Origin: Lachnospiraceae bacterium
GTDB lineage: Bacteria > Bacillota > Clostridia > Lachnospirales > Lachnospiraceae
DNA length: 64,000 nt
Direction of reading: 5' to 3'
Assembly: GCA_030537145.1 (NCBI GenBank)
Contig: JAUNON010000003.1
Coordinates: 1-64,000 of the forward strand
The stretch's first letter is position 1. Each line of letters begins with the position of its first letter. A program made the translations under genes and the position numbers. This document shows positions 16,781 through 25,851 of the stretch, piece after piece. Below the pieces are notes generated by a model. The model worked only from the letters and a program-made list of their open reading frames with translations, was not told the origin of the DNA and did no database searches.

Positions 16781-17377
16781 ATGGTTATCAGACAGGTGGA
16801 ATTAGAGACAGTATGCGGAATTACCAGTAAGCTGCCGGAGAACGTTCTGCCGGAAGTGGCCTTTGCGGGGAAATCCAATGTGGGAAAATCTTCTCTCATC
16901 AACGGATTGATCAACCGTAAGGGGCTGGCCCGTACCAGTTCTCAGCCGGGAAAGACCCAGACCATTAATTTTTATAATGTAAATCAGGCGCTTTATCTGG
17001 TGGATCTGCCGGGCTATGGGTATGCCAGGGTGTCCGTGGAAGCGAAGCAGCAATGGGGAAAGCTGATTGAGCGTTATTTGCACGGCTCGAAGCAGCTCCG
17101 GGCTGTATTTTTGCTGGTGGATATCCGTCATGCGCCGGGTGAGAATGATATTATGATGTATGACTGGATCTGCCATAACGGCTACGATCCCATCATAATC
17201 GCCACAAAGCTGGATAAGATAAAACGAAGCCAGGTACAGAAGCAGTTAAAGATCATCCGGGAGGGCCTGAGAGTAAAACCGGGCACGGTTATGATCCCGT
17301 TTTCTGCCGAGACAAAGCAGGGACGGGAGGAGATCTGGGCGATGATCGAAGGGCTGAATGGAACGGAAGAAGAATAA
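16781..17377 (+). CDS. engB: Ribosome biogenesis GTPase YsxC/EngB
   Basis: A 198-residue TRAFAC GTPase needed for 50S ribosome assembly. G1 is GKSNVGKSS (residues 30-38), G3 is DLPGYG (about 73-78), and G4 is TKLDK, all intact. The protein is cytosolic and binds the large subunit. The start at 16781 is preceded by GAAGGAG. The position after lon is conserved in Firmicutes (lonA-ysxC). It is the last gene of the tig-to-engB group; a long repeat element begins 27 bases after its stop and may end transcription. Confidence 0.96.
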   Translation: MVIRQVELETVCGITSKLPENVLPEVAFAGKSNVGKSSLINGLINRKGLARTSSQPGKTQTINFYNVNQALYLVDLPGYGYARVSVEAKQQWGKLIERYLHGSKQLRAVFLLVDIRHAPGENDIMMYDWICHNGYDPIIIATKLDKIKRSQVQKQLKIIREGLRVKPGTVMIPFSAETKQGREEIWAMIEGLNGTEEE

Positions 17378-17403
17378 AAGAAAAGGACAGCAATATTTTA
17401 TGG

Positions 17404-17570
17404 GGCTGCCGCAAAATCTCATTTGCAAAGTTCTGTATCCGGTGTTTGTGAGCACTTCCTGACATCTGTCCGTCCATGTCGGACTTCGTCCGCCATGTAT
17501 CGGACATTTGTCTCAGTGATACAAACACCCTGGATACAGATCCTTTTGCTTTTCGATTTTGCGGCAGCTC
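17404..17570. repeat. Longest copy of the dispersed inverted-repeat element
   Basis: The outer arms GGCTGCCGCAAAATC (17404) and GATTTTGCGGCAGC (ending 17568) pair almost perfectly. Inside, CTGTATCCGGTGTTTGT (17433) and ACAAACACCCTGGATACAG (17521) form a second, nested inverted repeat. The core carries tandem TGTCCG/CGGACA inversions. The element fills much of the 412-base gap between engB and the BlaI-type gene. A short frame can be read through it but it has no ribosome binding site and follows the repeat, so I do not call a protein. It could be a small non-autonomous mobile element or a structured RNA. Confidence 0.75.
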
Positions 17571-17654
17571 TATTCATTGCGAAACGTGTTGCTGAGAACG
17601 GAGTGAGCAGTAACGCTTCTCCTTATCAGTATAATGAATAAATCAATCCTACCA

Positions 17655-17683
17655 TTGACAAATAAATATATGAATACTAGAAT
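17655..17683 (+). promoter_or_regulatory. Sigma-A promoter of the BlaI-type gene
   Basis: A perfect TTGACA (17655-17660) and TAGAAT (17678-17683, one mismatch) lie 17 bases apart. The predicted leader is about 100 bases. As the product is a repressor, autoregulation here is plausible, but no clear operator dyad is visible. Confidence 0.85.
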
Positions 17684-17789
17684 TTGAATAGAAATTATTT
17701 TCAGGCTGTAGGGCCGGAGCATTTGATTGACGGCGTACAGATGGATTGCAGTATTTTTATTGTTTGCCATTAGAAGTAGGAGAAGTCAT

Positions 17790-18224
17790 ATGAATATCAG
17801 GAAAAAAAGGCTGGATCTGTCAGACAGGGAGCAAAGCGTTATGAGTGTTCTCTGGGAAAGCGGGCAGGATCTGACCAATAATGAAATTGCTGAATTGGTT
17901 ACAGCCAGAGGAACTGCGATGAGCGTGCCCTCTGTATCGCAGGTGACAAAGAAGCTGCTGGCCAGGGATTTGATTCGGGTGAAGAATCTCAAGCAGACGG
18001 GTACGGTATACGCCCGGACCTTTGAACCGGTCATCCGGAAGGAAGTGTATTTGCAGGCAGAACTGGAACGGATCCGCAAGGTGATGTCTCCCGACAGTTT
18101 TCAGGGAACTGCCGGGATTTTCCGGATGCTTTTGGTGCAGGGTGCAAACAAGAAATGGAATCAGGATGAAAAAAGGCAGCTTCGGGAGATTTTAAAGGCA
18201 GCCAACGAGGAGCTGGCAGGATAA
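17790..18224 (+). CDS. BlaI/MecI/CopY-type winged-helix repressor
   Basis: A 144-residue protein with the BlaI/MecI layout. The N-terminal winged helix starts at LSDREQSVMSVLWESGQDLTN-like residues 10-30; the recognition region SVPSVSQVTKKLLARDLIRV lies at 48-67, and the C-terminal half (residues 85-144) is the helical dimerisation part. Family members repress beta-lactamase, penicillin-binding protein or copper genes. No BlaR1/MecR1 sensor peptidase gene accompanies it, so the inducing signal is unknown. The start at 17790 follows TAGGAGAAG. The next gene, a secreted LprI-like protein, begins 103 bases later and is a candidate target only by position. Confidence 0.8.
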   Translation: MNIRKKRLDLSDREQSVMSVLWESGQDLTNNEIAELVTARGTAMSVPSVSQVTKKLLARDLIRVKNLKQTGTVYARTFEPVIRKEVYLQAELERIRKVMSPDSFQGTAGIFRMLLVQGANKKWNQDEKRQLREILKAANEELAG

Positions 18225-18327
18225 GCGGCCGGGCATACGCATTCTTTTCTGGCCTTTCCCCGGATTATCTGATACAATAAAAATACGGTGAAGATGACCG
18301 GACAGATAAAAATAAGGGGGGTTTGAT

Positions 18328-19290
18328 ATGAAAAAGAAAGCCGCAAAATGCATGACGGTTCTTTGCGCTGCCGGGCTTCTGAGCGGAGCCTGGATGATTC
18401 CCGCACAGGCGGAGGAGGGATTTTCCTATGAGGAGGTGTCCGACCGGATTTTTTATTTCAGCAGCGGTGTAGGCGCCTGGGGCACGGAATTGCTGATTCA
18501 TGAGGATGGTTCATTTGAGGGAAGCTATCATGATTCGGATATGGGAAGCACGGGGGAAGGCTATCCCAACGGGACGGTTTATGTGTGCGATTTTTCCGGA
18601 CAATTTTCAGAGCCCGGGAAGGTAAATGAATATACCTATTCGGCTAAGATCCTGGAGCTGGAGCAGGAAAGGGAAAATGGTACATCAGAAATCGTGAACA
18701 ATGTCCGTTATGTTTACAGTGATCCTTACGGGCTAAACGATGCAGAGAACGTTCTGTTTTATCTTCCGGGAGCGCCGCTGGAGGAATTGCCGGAAGCATT
18801 TTTAAGATGGGTCGGATATTTTGATTTGAGTGCCGCAGAAGAGACGGAGCTGCCGTTTGCGGGCCTTTATAATGAGGCCATGGAGCAGGGATTTTCCAGC
18901 TATGAAAATCAGGAACCTTCTTCGGAGGAAGCGGGAGCAGCCATTGACCGGGAGCTGAGTGAACTGGCAGCGCAGGCAGCCGAACTGGAAAATCAAATCA
19001 ACAGCGGGGCGCTTTCTCAGTCGGAATTGAATCAGCTTTCCGCAGAGCTATACCTGCTTTGGGATGATGAGCTGAATTCCATGTGGGGCCGGATCCGGGA
19101 GATCCTGCCGGAGGATGAGATGGCGCAGCTTACGGAGGAAGAGCTGGAATGGATCAATGAAAAGGAGGAGGCCATCGCCCAGGCCGGAGCCGAGTTTGAA
19201 GGCGGAAGCATGCAGCCCTTTGGGGAGAATAGCACAGCGGCAAGACTTACCAGGGAACGGGTATATGAGCTGGCAGAATACTTAAGGTAG
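18328..19290 (+). CDS. Secreted protein with LprI-like C-terminal domain
   Basis: A 320-residue exported protein. The signal peptide (MKKKAAKCMTVLCAAGLL..., cleavage near AQAEE) is clear; a cysteine at residue 8 lies too early for a lipobox. Residues 30-190 have no family I recognise, beginning with FSYEEVSDRIFYFSSGVGAW. The last 110 residues (IDRELSELAAQAAELEN to the end) match the lysozyme-inhibitor LprI pattern of paired helices with a conserved W near ELEWINEKEE. That domain in other bacteria is periplasmic or surface-exposed; its function here is not established. The start has GGGGGG in AAGGGGGGTTTGATATG. A terminator-like hairpin follows its stop. Confidence 0.7.
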   Translation: MKKKAAKCMTVLCAAGLLSGAWMIPAQAEEGFSYEEVSDRIFYFSSGVGAWGTELLIHEDGSFEGSYHDSDMGSTGEGYPNGTVYVCDFSGQFSEPGKVNEYTYSAKILELEQERENGTSEIVNNVRYVYSDPYGLNDAENVLFYLPGAPLEELPEAFLRWVGYFDLSAAEETELPFAGLYNEAMEQGFSSYENQEPSSEEAGAAIDRELSELAAQAAELENQINSGALSQSELNQLSAELYLLWDDELNSMWGRIREILPEDEMAQLTEEELEWINEKEEAIAQAGAEFEGGSMQPFGENSTAARLTRERVYELAEYLR

Positions 19291-19306
19291 GGCCGCTTTG
19301 AGACAG

Positions 19307-19369
19307 GGAGGAATGGAAACAACCGCGATTTGGACAAAATGATCGAAAAACAGGTTGCAATATTCCTCC
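19307..19369 (+). terminator. Terminator-like hairpin after the LprI-like gene
   Basis: GGAGGAAT (19307-19314) and ATTCCTCC (19362-19369) form a perfect eight-base stem. TTTTGTG follows. Additional partial pairing (CAACC/GGTTG) shortens the loop. The AT-rich region behind it up to 19544 has a TTGACA at 19449 but no correctly spaced -10. Confidence 0.5.
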
Positions 19370-19544
19370 TTTTGTGTTATTTTTAATATATAATTAAGCT
19401 TCTTAAAAAAGATGCCATGTGCTTACTGCCGGAAACAGTGGGAAAACGTTGACAAAGTTATTTATTTTGCCGGGCGATTTATGATGTGCAGACACTTATT
19501 TAGGAAACCTAAAAATTATATTATCAAAGAAAAGAGGGAAGCGT

Positions 19545-21380
19545 ATGAGAAGAAGGAAAGCCTGGAAATTTGCAGTAGCATGTCTGGCGATGGCAGGCAT
19601 ATTACAGGGAACGGGAGCAGCGGGAGGAACAATGGCCGCATATGCGCAGGAGGAAACAGGAGCCGATGCGGTAAAAGACCTGATCCTGGGACTGGCGATC
19701 AATCAGGAGAGTTTTGACCCAGACACTGCGGAAACATCAGAATACCGGGAACCGGTGGTGCTGGCCAGAGCATTGTTTGATTCTCTTGGGGAGGATGAGC
19801 AGGAGGAGCTGGCGAATGACGGAACTCTGGAAGAGCTGGAGATGGCAGAGGCGAAGGTATTGAATCTCTGGATCCGTGATACGCCGTTGGATGCCGTAGA
19901 GGACGGCGGTGTAACCTGGATCATGGAAGAGCGGTATGATACGCTGGTCGAAGCGCTGGGAGAAGAGACGGCGGCTGAACTGATTCCGCTTTATGAAACA
20001 AAATTCCTGCCCTACAATGATTTGGTTCCCCAATTCCAGGAGGAAAAACGGACCAATTTAGAGGAAGGCCTCCGGGTGGATACGCTGATTCAGGAGATGG
20101 ATCCGGAGGACGGAGAAGCAGTCGCTCAGGTTCGGGAAAGCTATGATGCATTGACCGAAATGCAGCAGGCATATGTGGAGCATTATTCGCTTCTTAAGAA
20201 TGCGGAGGGAAAACTGGCGGAAGCACAGGGACAGGCGGCAGAAGATACGGATCTGGCCCGTGTGACCAGCTCCGGAGTCAGATCCTCTGTCTATGGGCTG
20301 GGGGATCAGTGGCTGCTGCCGGAGCAGTGGGGAGAAATTACAGAGCAGATGCAGGAATGGTATCCCGCATCTCAGCCCGTACTGGTGTGGATCGTGGGTC
20401 ATTTGAGTGATATGGGTTGTACTCTGGAATTTACGCCTTCCCAGGAGGTTGATACAGAGCAACTGGCAGAACAGTATATTTATTTCGGAGAGCCGGACAG
20501 GAACAATCATTTGTCCCATGAGGAATATTTCGATTATTTTGACCAGCACGGAATCAAGGTATATCTTCAGGTAGAGCCGGGATTTGCAGATGTGGATACC
20601 TTAATGGATCTGATCCTGCAGCAGTATGGCGATCATGAATGCGTGGCAGGCTGCGGCGTTGATGTGGAATGGTATTATGGAATCACAGATGATTCCGGGC
20701 TTCCGGTTACGGATGCGCTGGCAGAAAAGTGGGATACTCATCTGAAGGAGCTGAATCCGGATTACCGGCTTTTCCTGAAGCACTATAATATAAGGTATCT
20801 GCCGTCCACATACCGCAGCGACATTCTGTTTGTGGATGACAGCCAGGGATTTGGAAGCATGATCGGAGATGTGCTTGGCATTTATGATGAGAATGTGGAT
20901 GATGTGCTGGGCTTTGTACCGGAATTTAAACGGTTTGCAGATGCATTCCCGGAGAATGAGGTGCTGTATCAGATCGGCTATACCGCAGATGCTGCCTGGT
21001 ATAATACTCTGGAGGATCCGGTGGTGCGCTCGCTGGGACTTCGGCTTGCGGAAGTAACAAAGCAGAATTGCGGCATTATCTGGGTAGATTTTTCCATCAA
21101 ATATCCCATGACCTTCCCCCAGACAATGACGAAGGACGATAAGACAAATGCGATTAATGAGCTGCTGTCCTATCTGAATCCATCGGAGAACGGCGGTGAC
21201 AATATTATCGGCAGACGGCTGGCGGGAGTCAGCACGGATGCGGCAACTGCCCGTGATCCGCTCTACGTGGAAAAGATGCGGGAAATGGTGGATGCCCTGT
21301 CGGAGGAAGAAAAGGATGCGCTTGATCCGGAAGGCCTTTCCTATCTGGAAAATGCCGAAAGTATCGTGGCGGCAGAATAG
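19545..21380 (+). CDS. Secreted protein with possible (beta/alpha)-barrel domain and helical repeats
   Basis: A 611-residue exported protein of unknown function. After a signal peptide (cleavage near AAYAQEE, residue 35), a small helical motif of the type YDAL..EQ....V.....L..AE occurs three times: about residues 66-104, 195-227 and 577-611. Between copies two and three lies a 330-residue domain with alternating hydrophobic strands, including VLVWIVGHLSD, IKVYLQVEPGF, GCGVDVEWYYG and DILFVDDSQGF; acidic pairs at strand ends resemble glycosidase-like barrels, with Asp/Glu of DVEW as possible catalytic residues. No named family is certain. The start at 19545 follows AGAGGGAAG. It stands alone between two hairpin-bounded units. 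Confidence 0.7.
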   Translation: MRRRKAWKFAVACLAMAGILQGTGAAGGTMAAYAQEETGADAVKDLILGLAINQESFDPDTAETSEYREPVVLARALFDSLGEDEQEELANDGTLEELEMAEAKVLNLWIRDTPLDAVEDGGVTWIMEERYDTLVEALGEETAAELIPLYETKFLPYNDLVPQFQEEKRTNLEEGLRVDTLIQEMDPEDGEAVAQVRESYDALTEMQQAYVEHYSLLKNAEGKLAEAQGQAAEDTDLARVTSSGVRSSVYGLGDQWLLPEQWGEITEQMQEWYPASQPVLVWIVGHLSDMGCTLEFTPSQEVDTEQLAEQYIYFGEPDRNNHLSHEEYFDYFDQHGIKVYLQVEPGFADVDTLMDLILQQYGDHECVAGCGVDVEWYYGITDDSGLPVTDALAEKWDTHLKELNPDYRLFLKHYNIRYLPSTYRSDILFVDDSQGFGSMIGDVLGIYDENVDDVLGFVPEFKRFADAFPENEVLYQIGYTADAAWYNTLEDPVVRSLGLRLAEVTKQNCGIIWVDFSIKYPMTFPQTMTKDDKTNAINELLSYLNPSENGGDNIIGRRLAGVSTDAATARDPLYVEKMREMVDALSEEEKDALDPEGLSYLENAESIVAAE

Positions 21381-21454
21381 CCTGCCGGAGTTTCGGGCAG
21401 AATACATGGAAATCCCGGGTATTGAGCAAATTACTGTGTATTGCAAAGCCCCTC

Positions 21455-21483
21455 TTGACAAAGATTGTTTCTTTCGTTAGAAT
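21455..21483 (+). promoter_or_regulatory. Sigma-A promoter of the valS T-box
   Basis: A perfect TTGACA (21455-21460) and TAGAAT (21478-21483) with a 17-base spacer. Transcription would start near 21490, directly before the T-box leader. Confidence 0.85.
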
Positions 21484-21489
21484 GGGAAG

Positions 21490-21771
21490 CATCAGAAAAA
21501 GGTAGTGAGAAAGAGGAGTACGTACAGCGCATCAAAAGAGAGAACCGTTCACCGGCTGAAAGGCGGTTCGGAAAAGCGGGTACGGAAGGTAGCTTTTGAA
21601 CCGGGAGGCTGAACACGTTGCGGAACGCTCCGAAACAGTAGGTTTCCACGCTGGCCGGCGTTACAGGTAATGAGGTATGCGCGCGAAAAGAGGATTCCTG
21701 CGCATATAAATAAAGGTGGTACCGCGGACTTTCGCCCTTTGCAGAAATGCAAAGGGCGTTTTTTTCGCACC
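21490..21771 (+). promoter_or_regulatory. T-box riboswitch leader of valS
   Basis: The leader holds the T-box sequence AAAGGTGGTACCGCGG at 21712-21727, followed by a terminator stem CGCCCTTTGC/GCAAAGGGCG (21733-21758) and seven T. Upstream is the stem I region with AGGAGTACGTAC near 21516. Uncharged tRNA-Val would bind and switch the terminator off. GTA triplets at 21580 and 21589 are candidate specifier codons, but the stem I fold was not resolved, so the specifier is unproven. The gap between 21381 and 21788 is fully explained by promoter and T-box. Confidence 0.93.
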
Positions 21772-21788
21772 ATAAACAGGAGGAGATT

Positions 21789-24440
21789 ATGAGCAAGGAA
21801 CTGGCAAAAACCTATGATCCTCATGGAATGGAGGATCGGATCTATCAGAAATGGCTGGAGAAGAAGTATTTCCACGCCGAAGTAAATCCGGATAAGAAAC
21901 CGTTTACCATTGTGATGCCGCCGCCCAATGTTACCGGACAGCTTCATATGGGACATGCATTGGATAACACCATGCAGGATATTCTGATCCGGTACAAGCG
22001 GATGCAGGGCTATGAGGCTTTGTGGCAGCCGGGAACCGACCATGCGGCCATTGCTACGGAGGTTAAGGTTACGAATATGCTGAAGGAGCAGGGCATTGAC
22101 AAGCATGAGATCGGCAGAGAAGAGTTCCTGAAGTATGCCTGGAAGTGGAAGGATGAGTATGGCAGCCGCATTATCAATCAGCTTCATAAGCTGGGCGCTT
22201 CTGCCGATTGGGACAGAGAGCGGTTTACCATGGATGAGGGCTGCTCCAGGGCCGTAGAAGAAGTATTCGTGCGCCTGTACGAAAAAGGATGGCTTTATAA
22301 GGGAAATCGGATTATCAACTGGTGCCCGGCCTGCCAGACCTCCCTGTCTGATGCCGAGGTGGAGCATGAGGACCAGGACGGATTTTTCTGGCATATCAAT
22401 TATCCCATCGTTGGGGAGGAGGGCCGGTATGTGGAGATTGCCACCACCCGTCCCGAAACGCTGCTGGGAGATACTGCGGTAGCGGTAAATCCTGAGGATG
22501 AGCGGTACCAGGATTTGATCGGAAAGATGCTGAAGCTGCCGCTGACGGACCGGGAGATTCCGGTGATTGCGGATGAGTATGTGGATAAGGAATTCGGAAC
22601 CGGATGCGTAAAGATTACACCGGCCCATGATCCCAACGATTTTGAGGTGGGAAAACGCCATAATCTGGAAGAGATCAATATTTTAAATGACGATGCCACT
22701 ATGAATGAGCTGTGCGGAAAGTATGCGGGCATGGATCGTTATGCGGCCAGAAAGGCTATGGTGGATGACCTGAAGGAGCAGGGACTGCTGGTTAAGGTGG
22801 TTCCCCACAGCCATGCGGTTGGAACGCATGACCGATGCCATACTACGGTAGAACCTATGATTAAGCCCCAGTGGTTCGTGCGTATGAAGGAGATGGCGCA
22901 GGCCGCACTGGAGGTACTGAAAACAGAAGATCTGAATTTTGTGCCGGAGCGGTTTGATAAAATTTATATCCACTGGCTGGAGAACATCAAAGACTGGTGT
23001 ATTTCCAGACAGCTTTGGTGGGGACATAGAATCCCGGCCTATTACTGCGATGAATGCGGGGAAATGGTGGTGCAAAGGGGCGGCGCGCCGGAAAAATGCC
23101 CGAAGTGCGGCTGCACCCATTTTACCCAGGATGAGGACTCTCTGGATACCTGGTTCTCCTCCGCCCTTTGGCCCTTCTCTACGCTGGGATGGCCGGATCA
23201 GACGCCGGAGATGGACTATTTCTTCCCCACAGACGTGCTTGTGACCGGATATGATATTATTTTCTTCTGGGTTATCCGTATGGTTTTCTCCTCTCTGGAG
23301 CAGACCGGAAAATCGCCGTTCCATCACGTTTTGATCCACGGACTGGTGAGAGACTCCCAGGGCCGGAAGATGAGCAAGTCCCTGGGCAACGGGATTGATC
23401 CTCTGGAGATCATTGACAAGTATGGAGCAGATGCCCTGCGTCTTACCCTGATCACCGGAAATGCACCGGGCAATGACATGCGTTTCTATTATGAGCGTGT
23501 GGAGGCCTCCAGAAACTTTGCAAACAAGGTTTGGAATGCTTCCCGGTTTATCATGATGAATCTGGAAAAAGCAGAAGTCCCGGCGCAGATCGACGGGAAC
23601 AGCCTGACCGGCGCTGATAAATGGATTCTGAGCAAGGTAAACCGCTTGGCCAGAGAAGTTACCGAAAATATGGATAAGTATGAGCTGGGGATTGCGGTTC
23701 AGAAGGTATACGACTTTATCTGGGAGGAATTCTGCGACTGGTATATTGAGATGGTGAAGCCCCGGCTTTACAGCGAGACGGATACCACAAAATCAGCGGC
23801 ATTGTGGACCCTGAAAACGGTTCTGGTAAATGCGCTGAAGCTGCTGCATCCGTTTATGCCGTTTGTTACGGAAGAAATCTTCTGTACCCTTCAGTCAGAG
23901 GAAGAATCCATTATGATTTCTTCCTGGCCGGAATTTCAGGATGCATGGGATTTTGCGGCGGATGAAAAAGCGGTGGAAACCATCAAGGAAGCGGTTCGCG
24001 CCATCCGGAATGTGCGTTCCGGCATGAACGTGCCGCCCAGCAAGAAGGCAAAGGTATTTGTGGTATCCGAAAAGCAGGAGATAAGGGATATCTTTGAAAA
24101 CGGAAAAGTATTTTTTGCCACTCTTGGCTATGCCAGCGAGGTAGCGGTTCAGACGGATAAGACCGGCATTGATGAGGATGCGGTATCCGCCCTGATCCAC
24201 GAGGCTGCTATCTATATGCCGTTTGCAGAGCTGGTGGATATTGACAAGGAGATCGAACGTCTCAGAGGAGAAGAGAAAAAGCTGGAGAAGGAGTTGGCCC
24301 GTTCCAACGGAATGCTGAAGAACGAAAAGTTTATCAGCAAGGCTCCTGCAGCGAAAATTGAAGAGGAAAAAGCAAAGCTGGCGAAATATACTCAGATGAT
24401 GGAGCAGGTAAAAGAACGGCTGGCCCAGCTTGGCGCATAA
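21789..24440 (+). CDS. valS: Valyl-tRNA synthetase
   Basis: Class Ia synthetase of 883 residues, charging tRNA-Val. HMGH (residues 53-56) is the HIGH motif and KMSKS lies near residues 527-531. The CP1 editing domain, zinc-binding cysteines ([10 protein letters not shown] and CPKCGC), the DALRLTL anticodon-side motif and a C-terminal coiled coil ([20 protein letters not shown]) are all present, so the enzyme looks complete. The start at 21789 follows AGGAGGAG. Expression is controlled by the T-box terminator upstream. A repeat-family hairpin follows the stop and probably terminates the unit. Confidence 0.98.
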   Translation: MSKELAKTYDPHGMEDRIYQKWLEKKYFHAEVNPDKKPFTIVMPPPNVTGQLHMGHALDNTMQDILIRYKRMQGYEALWQPGTDHAAIATEVKVTNMLKEQGIDKHEIGREEFLKYAWKWKDEYGSRIINQLHKLGASADWDRERFTMDEGCSRAVEEVFVRLYEKGWLYKGNRIINWCPACQTSLSDAEVEHEDQDGFFWHINYPIVGEEGRYVEIATTRPETLLGDTAVAVNPEDERYQDLIGKMLKLPLTDREIPVIADEYVDKEFGTGCVKITPAHDPNDFEVGKRHNLEEINILNDDATMNELCGKYAGMDRYAARKAMVDDLKEQGLLVKVVPHSHAVGTHDRCHTTVEPMIKPQWFVRMKEMAQAALEVLKTEDLNFVPERFDKIYIHWLENIKDWCISRQLWWGHRIPAYYCDECGEMVVQRGGAPEKCPKCGCTHFTQDEDSLDTWFSSALWPFSTLGWPDQTPEMDYFFPTDVLVTGYDIIFFWVIRMVFSSLEQTGKSPFHHVLIHGLVRDSQGRKMSKSLGNGIDPLEIIDKYGADALRLTLITGNAPGNDMRFYYERVEASRNFANKVWNASRFIMMNLEKAEVPAQIDGNSLTGADKWILSKVNRLAREVTENMDKYELGIAVQKVYDFIWEEFCDWYIEMVKPRLYSETDTTKSAALWTLKTVLVNALKLLHPFMPFVTEEIFCTLQSEEESIMISSWPEFQDAWDFAADEKAVETIKEAVRAIRNVRSGMNVPPSKKAKVFVVSEKQEIRDIFENGKVFFATLGYASEVAVQTDKTGIDEDAVSALIHEAAIYMPFAELVDIDKEIERLRGEEKKLEKELARSNGMLKNEKFISKAPAAKIEEEKAKLAKYTQMMEQVKERLAQLGA

Positions 24441-24455
24441 GATATTCGGAGGAAA

Positions 24456-24512
24456 GGGTGCCGCAAAATCAAAATGCAGAGGGGACTTTGCAAATTTGAT
24501 TTTGCAGCACCC
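24456..24512. terminator. Repeat-family hairpin after valS
   Basis: GGGTGCCGCAAAATCAAA (24456-24473) pairs with TTTGATTTTGCAGCACCC (24495-24512) at 17 of 18 positions. CCTTCTTTT follows. This is a member of the dispersed inverted-repeat family and probably the valS terminator. Confidence 0.8.
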
Positions 24513-24677
24513 CCTTCTTTTAAGAAATCCTTTGGAATTTTTTTGCGGAATCTGGTAGCAATCTGAACGGTATGATGATATGATATTATCATGTTCAGAT
24601 ACCTGGATATGCAGGGGACAGAGAAGAGATCGGAAGGATTAAGGGAAATCATCTATCCTGCAGGAAGGAGGATTTTT

Positions 24678-25817
24678 ATGAAAACGGTCAAAGGGGCAAA
24701 GGTCAGGGAAAAATTAATTTTTCAAATACTGACCGGAGCTGTCTGTCTGCTGGCGTTCGTTTTTTTCCGGCCGGCACAGACGGCACGGGCGGAAGTCGCC
24801 TATGGATATATTTTGTCGGACAGCTCCTGGGAATATCTCTCTTATGACGAGATCGCAGATATGCCGCTGCAGGTGGTCTGCTATGCGAAGAATGAGATTT
24901 ATGCCCGAAACGGAAGGCGTTTTGTTTCCGGAGAGCTGCAGAACTATTTTGATCAGCAGTACTGGTACTGCGGTGTGTATGCGCCGGATGATTTTTCCGA
25001 TGCCATGCTGAATGTATATGAGAATGCCAATGTGGCGCTGCTGACTCAGAGAGAAAATGAGATGGGCGGATATGCGCTGGATTCCGGTTACTATGACTAT
25101 AATACGGTATATCAGTATATTTCCGAGTGCTATTATTATGATTACGGATACGATGATTATTATGTGGATCCGGACAGCTATATTCTTTATGACAGTGACC
25201 GGCGCTACCTTTCCTCCGGGGAGATTTCCCAGCTTTCTCTGCAGGAGCTTTGCTATGCGCGCAATGAAATCTTTGCCCGTCACGGCAGATTGTTCCAGTC
25301 TCAGGAGCTGACCGATTACTTTGAACAGAAAAACTGGTACTGGGGGTATATTCCGGCGGAGCAGTTTTCTCAGAATCTGCTGAATGATTATGAAAATGCC
25401 AATATATCTGCGCTGCTGGATGCGGAATATGCCCGGCAGAGCGGAGGCTATGTGCTGGATCAGTACGGTTACAGCTATTCCGGAGTAGGCTCTTATACCT
25501 GCTATGATTCTTATGTTCCGGAGTATTCGGATTATATTTTCTGGGACAGTAATATCCGTTATCTTTCTGACGGTGAGGTGGCAGGCCTGTCCCTGCAGAT
25601 GCTCAATTATGCACGGAATGAGATCTATGCCCGGCGGGGATACATTTTTCAGTCCCAGGAGCTGAGAGACTATTTCGGAAGCAAATACTGGTATTACGGG
25701 ACGCTGACGTCGAATCAGTTTTCCTCAGAGGTATTCAATGCGTATGAGAAGGCCAATATTGAGCTGCTGAAGCGGTATGAGTATGCGGCGGCTCCCAATG
25801 GATACCAGTTGTACTAA
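24678..25817 (+). CDS. Exported protein with three YARHG domains
   Basis: A 379-residue protein with a signal peptide or membrane anchor (hydrophobic residues 18-34) and three tandem YARHG domains of about 80 residues. Each has the pattern LS..E...L.LQ.L.YARNEI.AR.G..F.S.EL..YF....WY (near residues 50-125, 170-250 and 285-360). The linker segments are rich in Tyr and Asp. YARHG domains occur in exported proteins of Clostridia; their ligand is unknown and wall or envelope binding is only inferred. The start at 24678 follows AAGGAGG. There is no catalytic domain, so it is probably a structural or binding protein. The next gene begins 34 bases later. Confidence 0.85.
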   Translation: MKTVKGAKVREKLIFQILTGAVCLLAFVFFRPAQTARAEVAYGYILSDSSWEYLSYDEIADMPLQVVCYAKNEIYARNGRRFVSGELQNYFDQQYWYCGVYAPDDFSDAMLNVYENANVALLTQRENEMGGYALDSGYYDYNTVYQYISECYYYDYGYDDYYVDPDSYILYDSDRRYLSSGEISQLSLQELCYARNEIFARHGRLFQSQELTDYFEQKNWYWGYIPAEQFSQNLLNDYENANISALLDAEYARQSGGYVLDQYGYSYSGVGSYTCYDSYVPEYSDYIFWDSNIRYLSDGEVAGLSLQMLNYARNEIYARRGYIFQSQELRDYFGSKYWYYGTLTSNQFSSEVFNAYEKANIELLKRYEYAAAPNGYQLY

Positions 25818-25851
25818 GAATCCGGCCGGAGAGAGGGTTGGCAGGCTGTAT

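Noticed and set aside
17423..17641. A 72-codon + frame after engB
   Set aside because: It lies on the inverted-repeat element, has no ribosome binding site, and codes a low-complexity product.
19449..19485. TTGACA upstream of the 611-residue protein
   Set aside because: No -10 hexamer lies at 16-18 bases; TATGAT is 25 bases away, so I do not call a promoter.
21549..22661. A 370-codon minus-strand frame over the T-box and valS start
   Set aside because: It overlaps a T-box and a conserved synthetase on the opposite strand and has no ribosome binding site.
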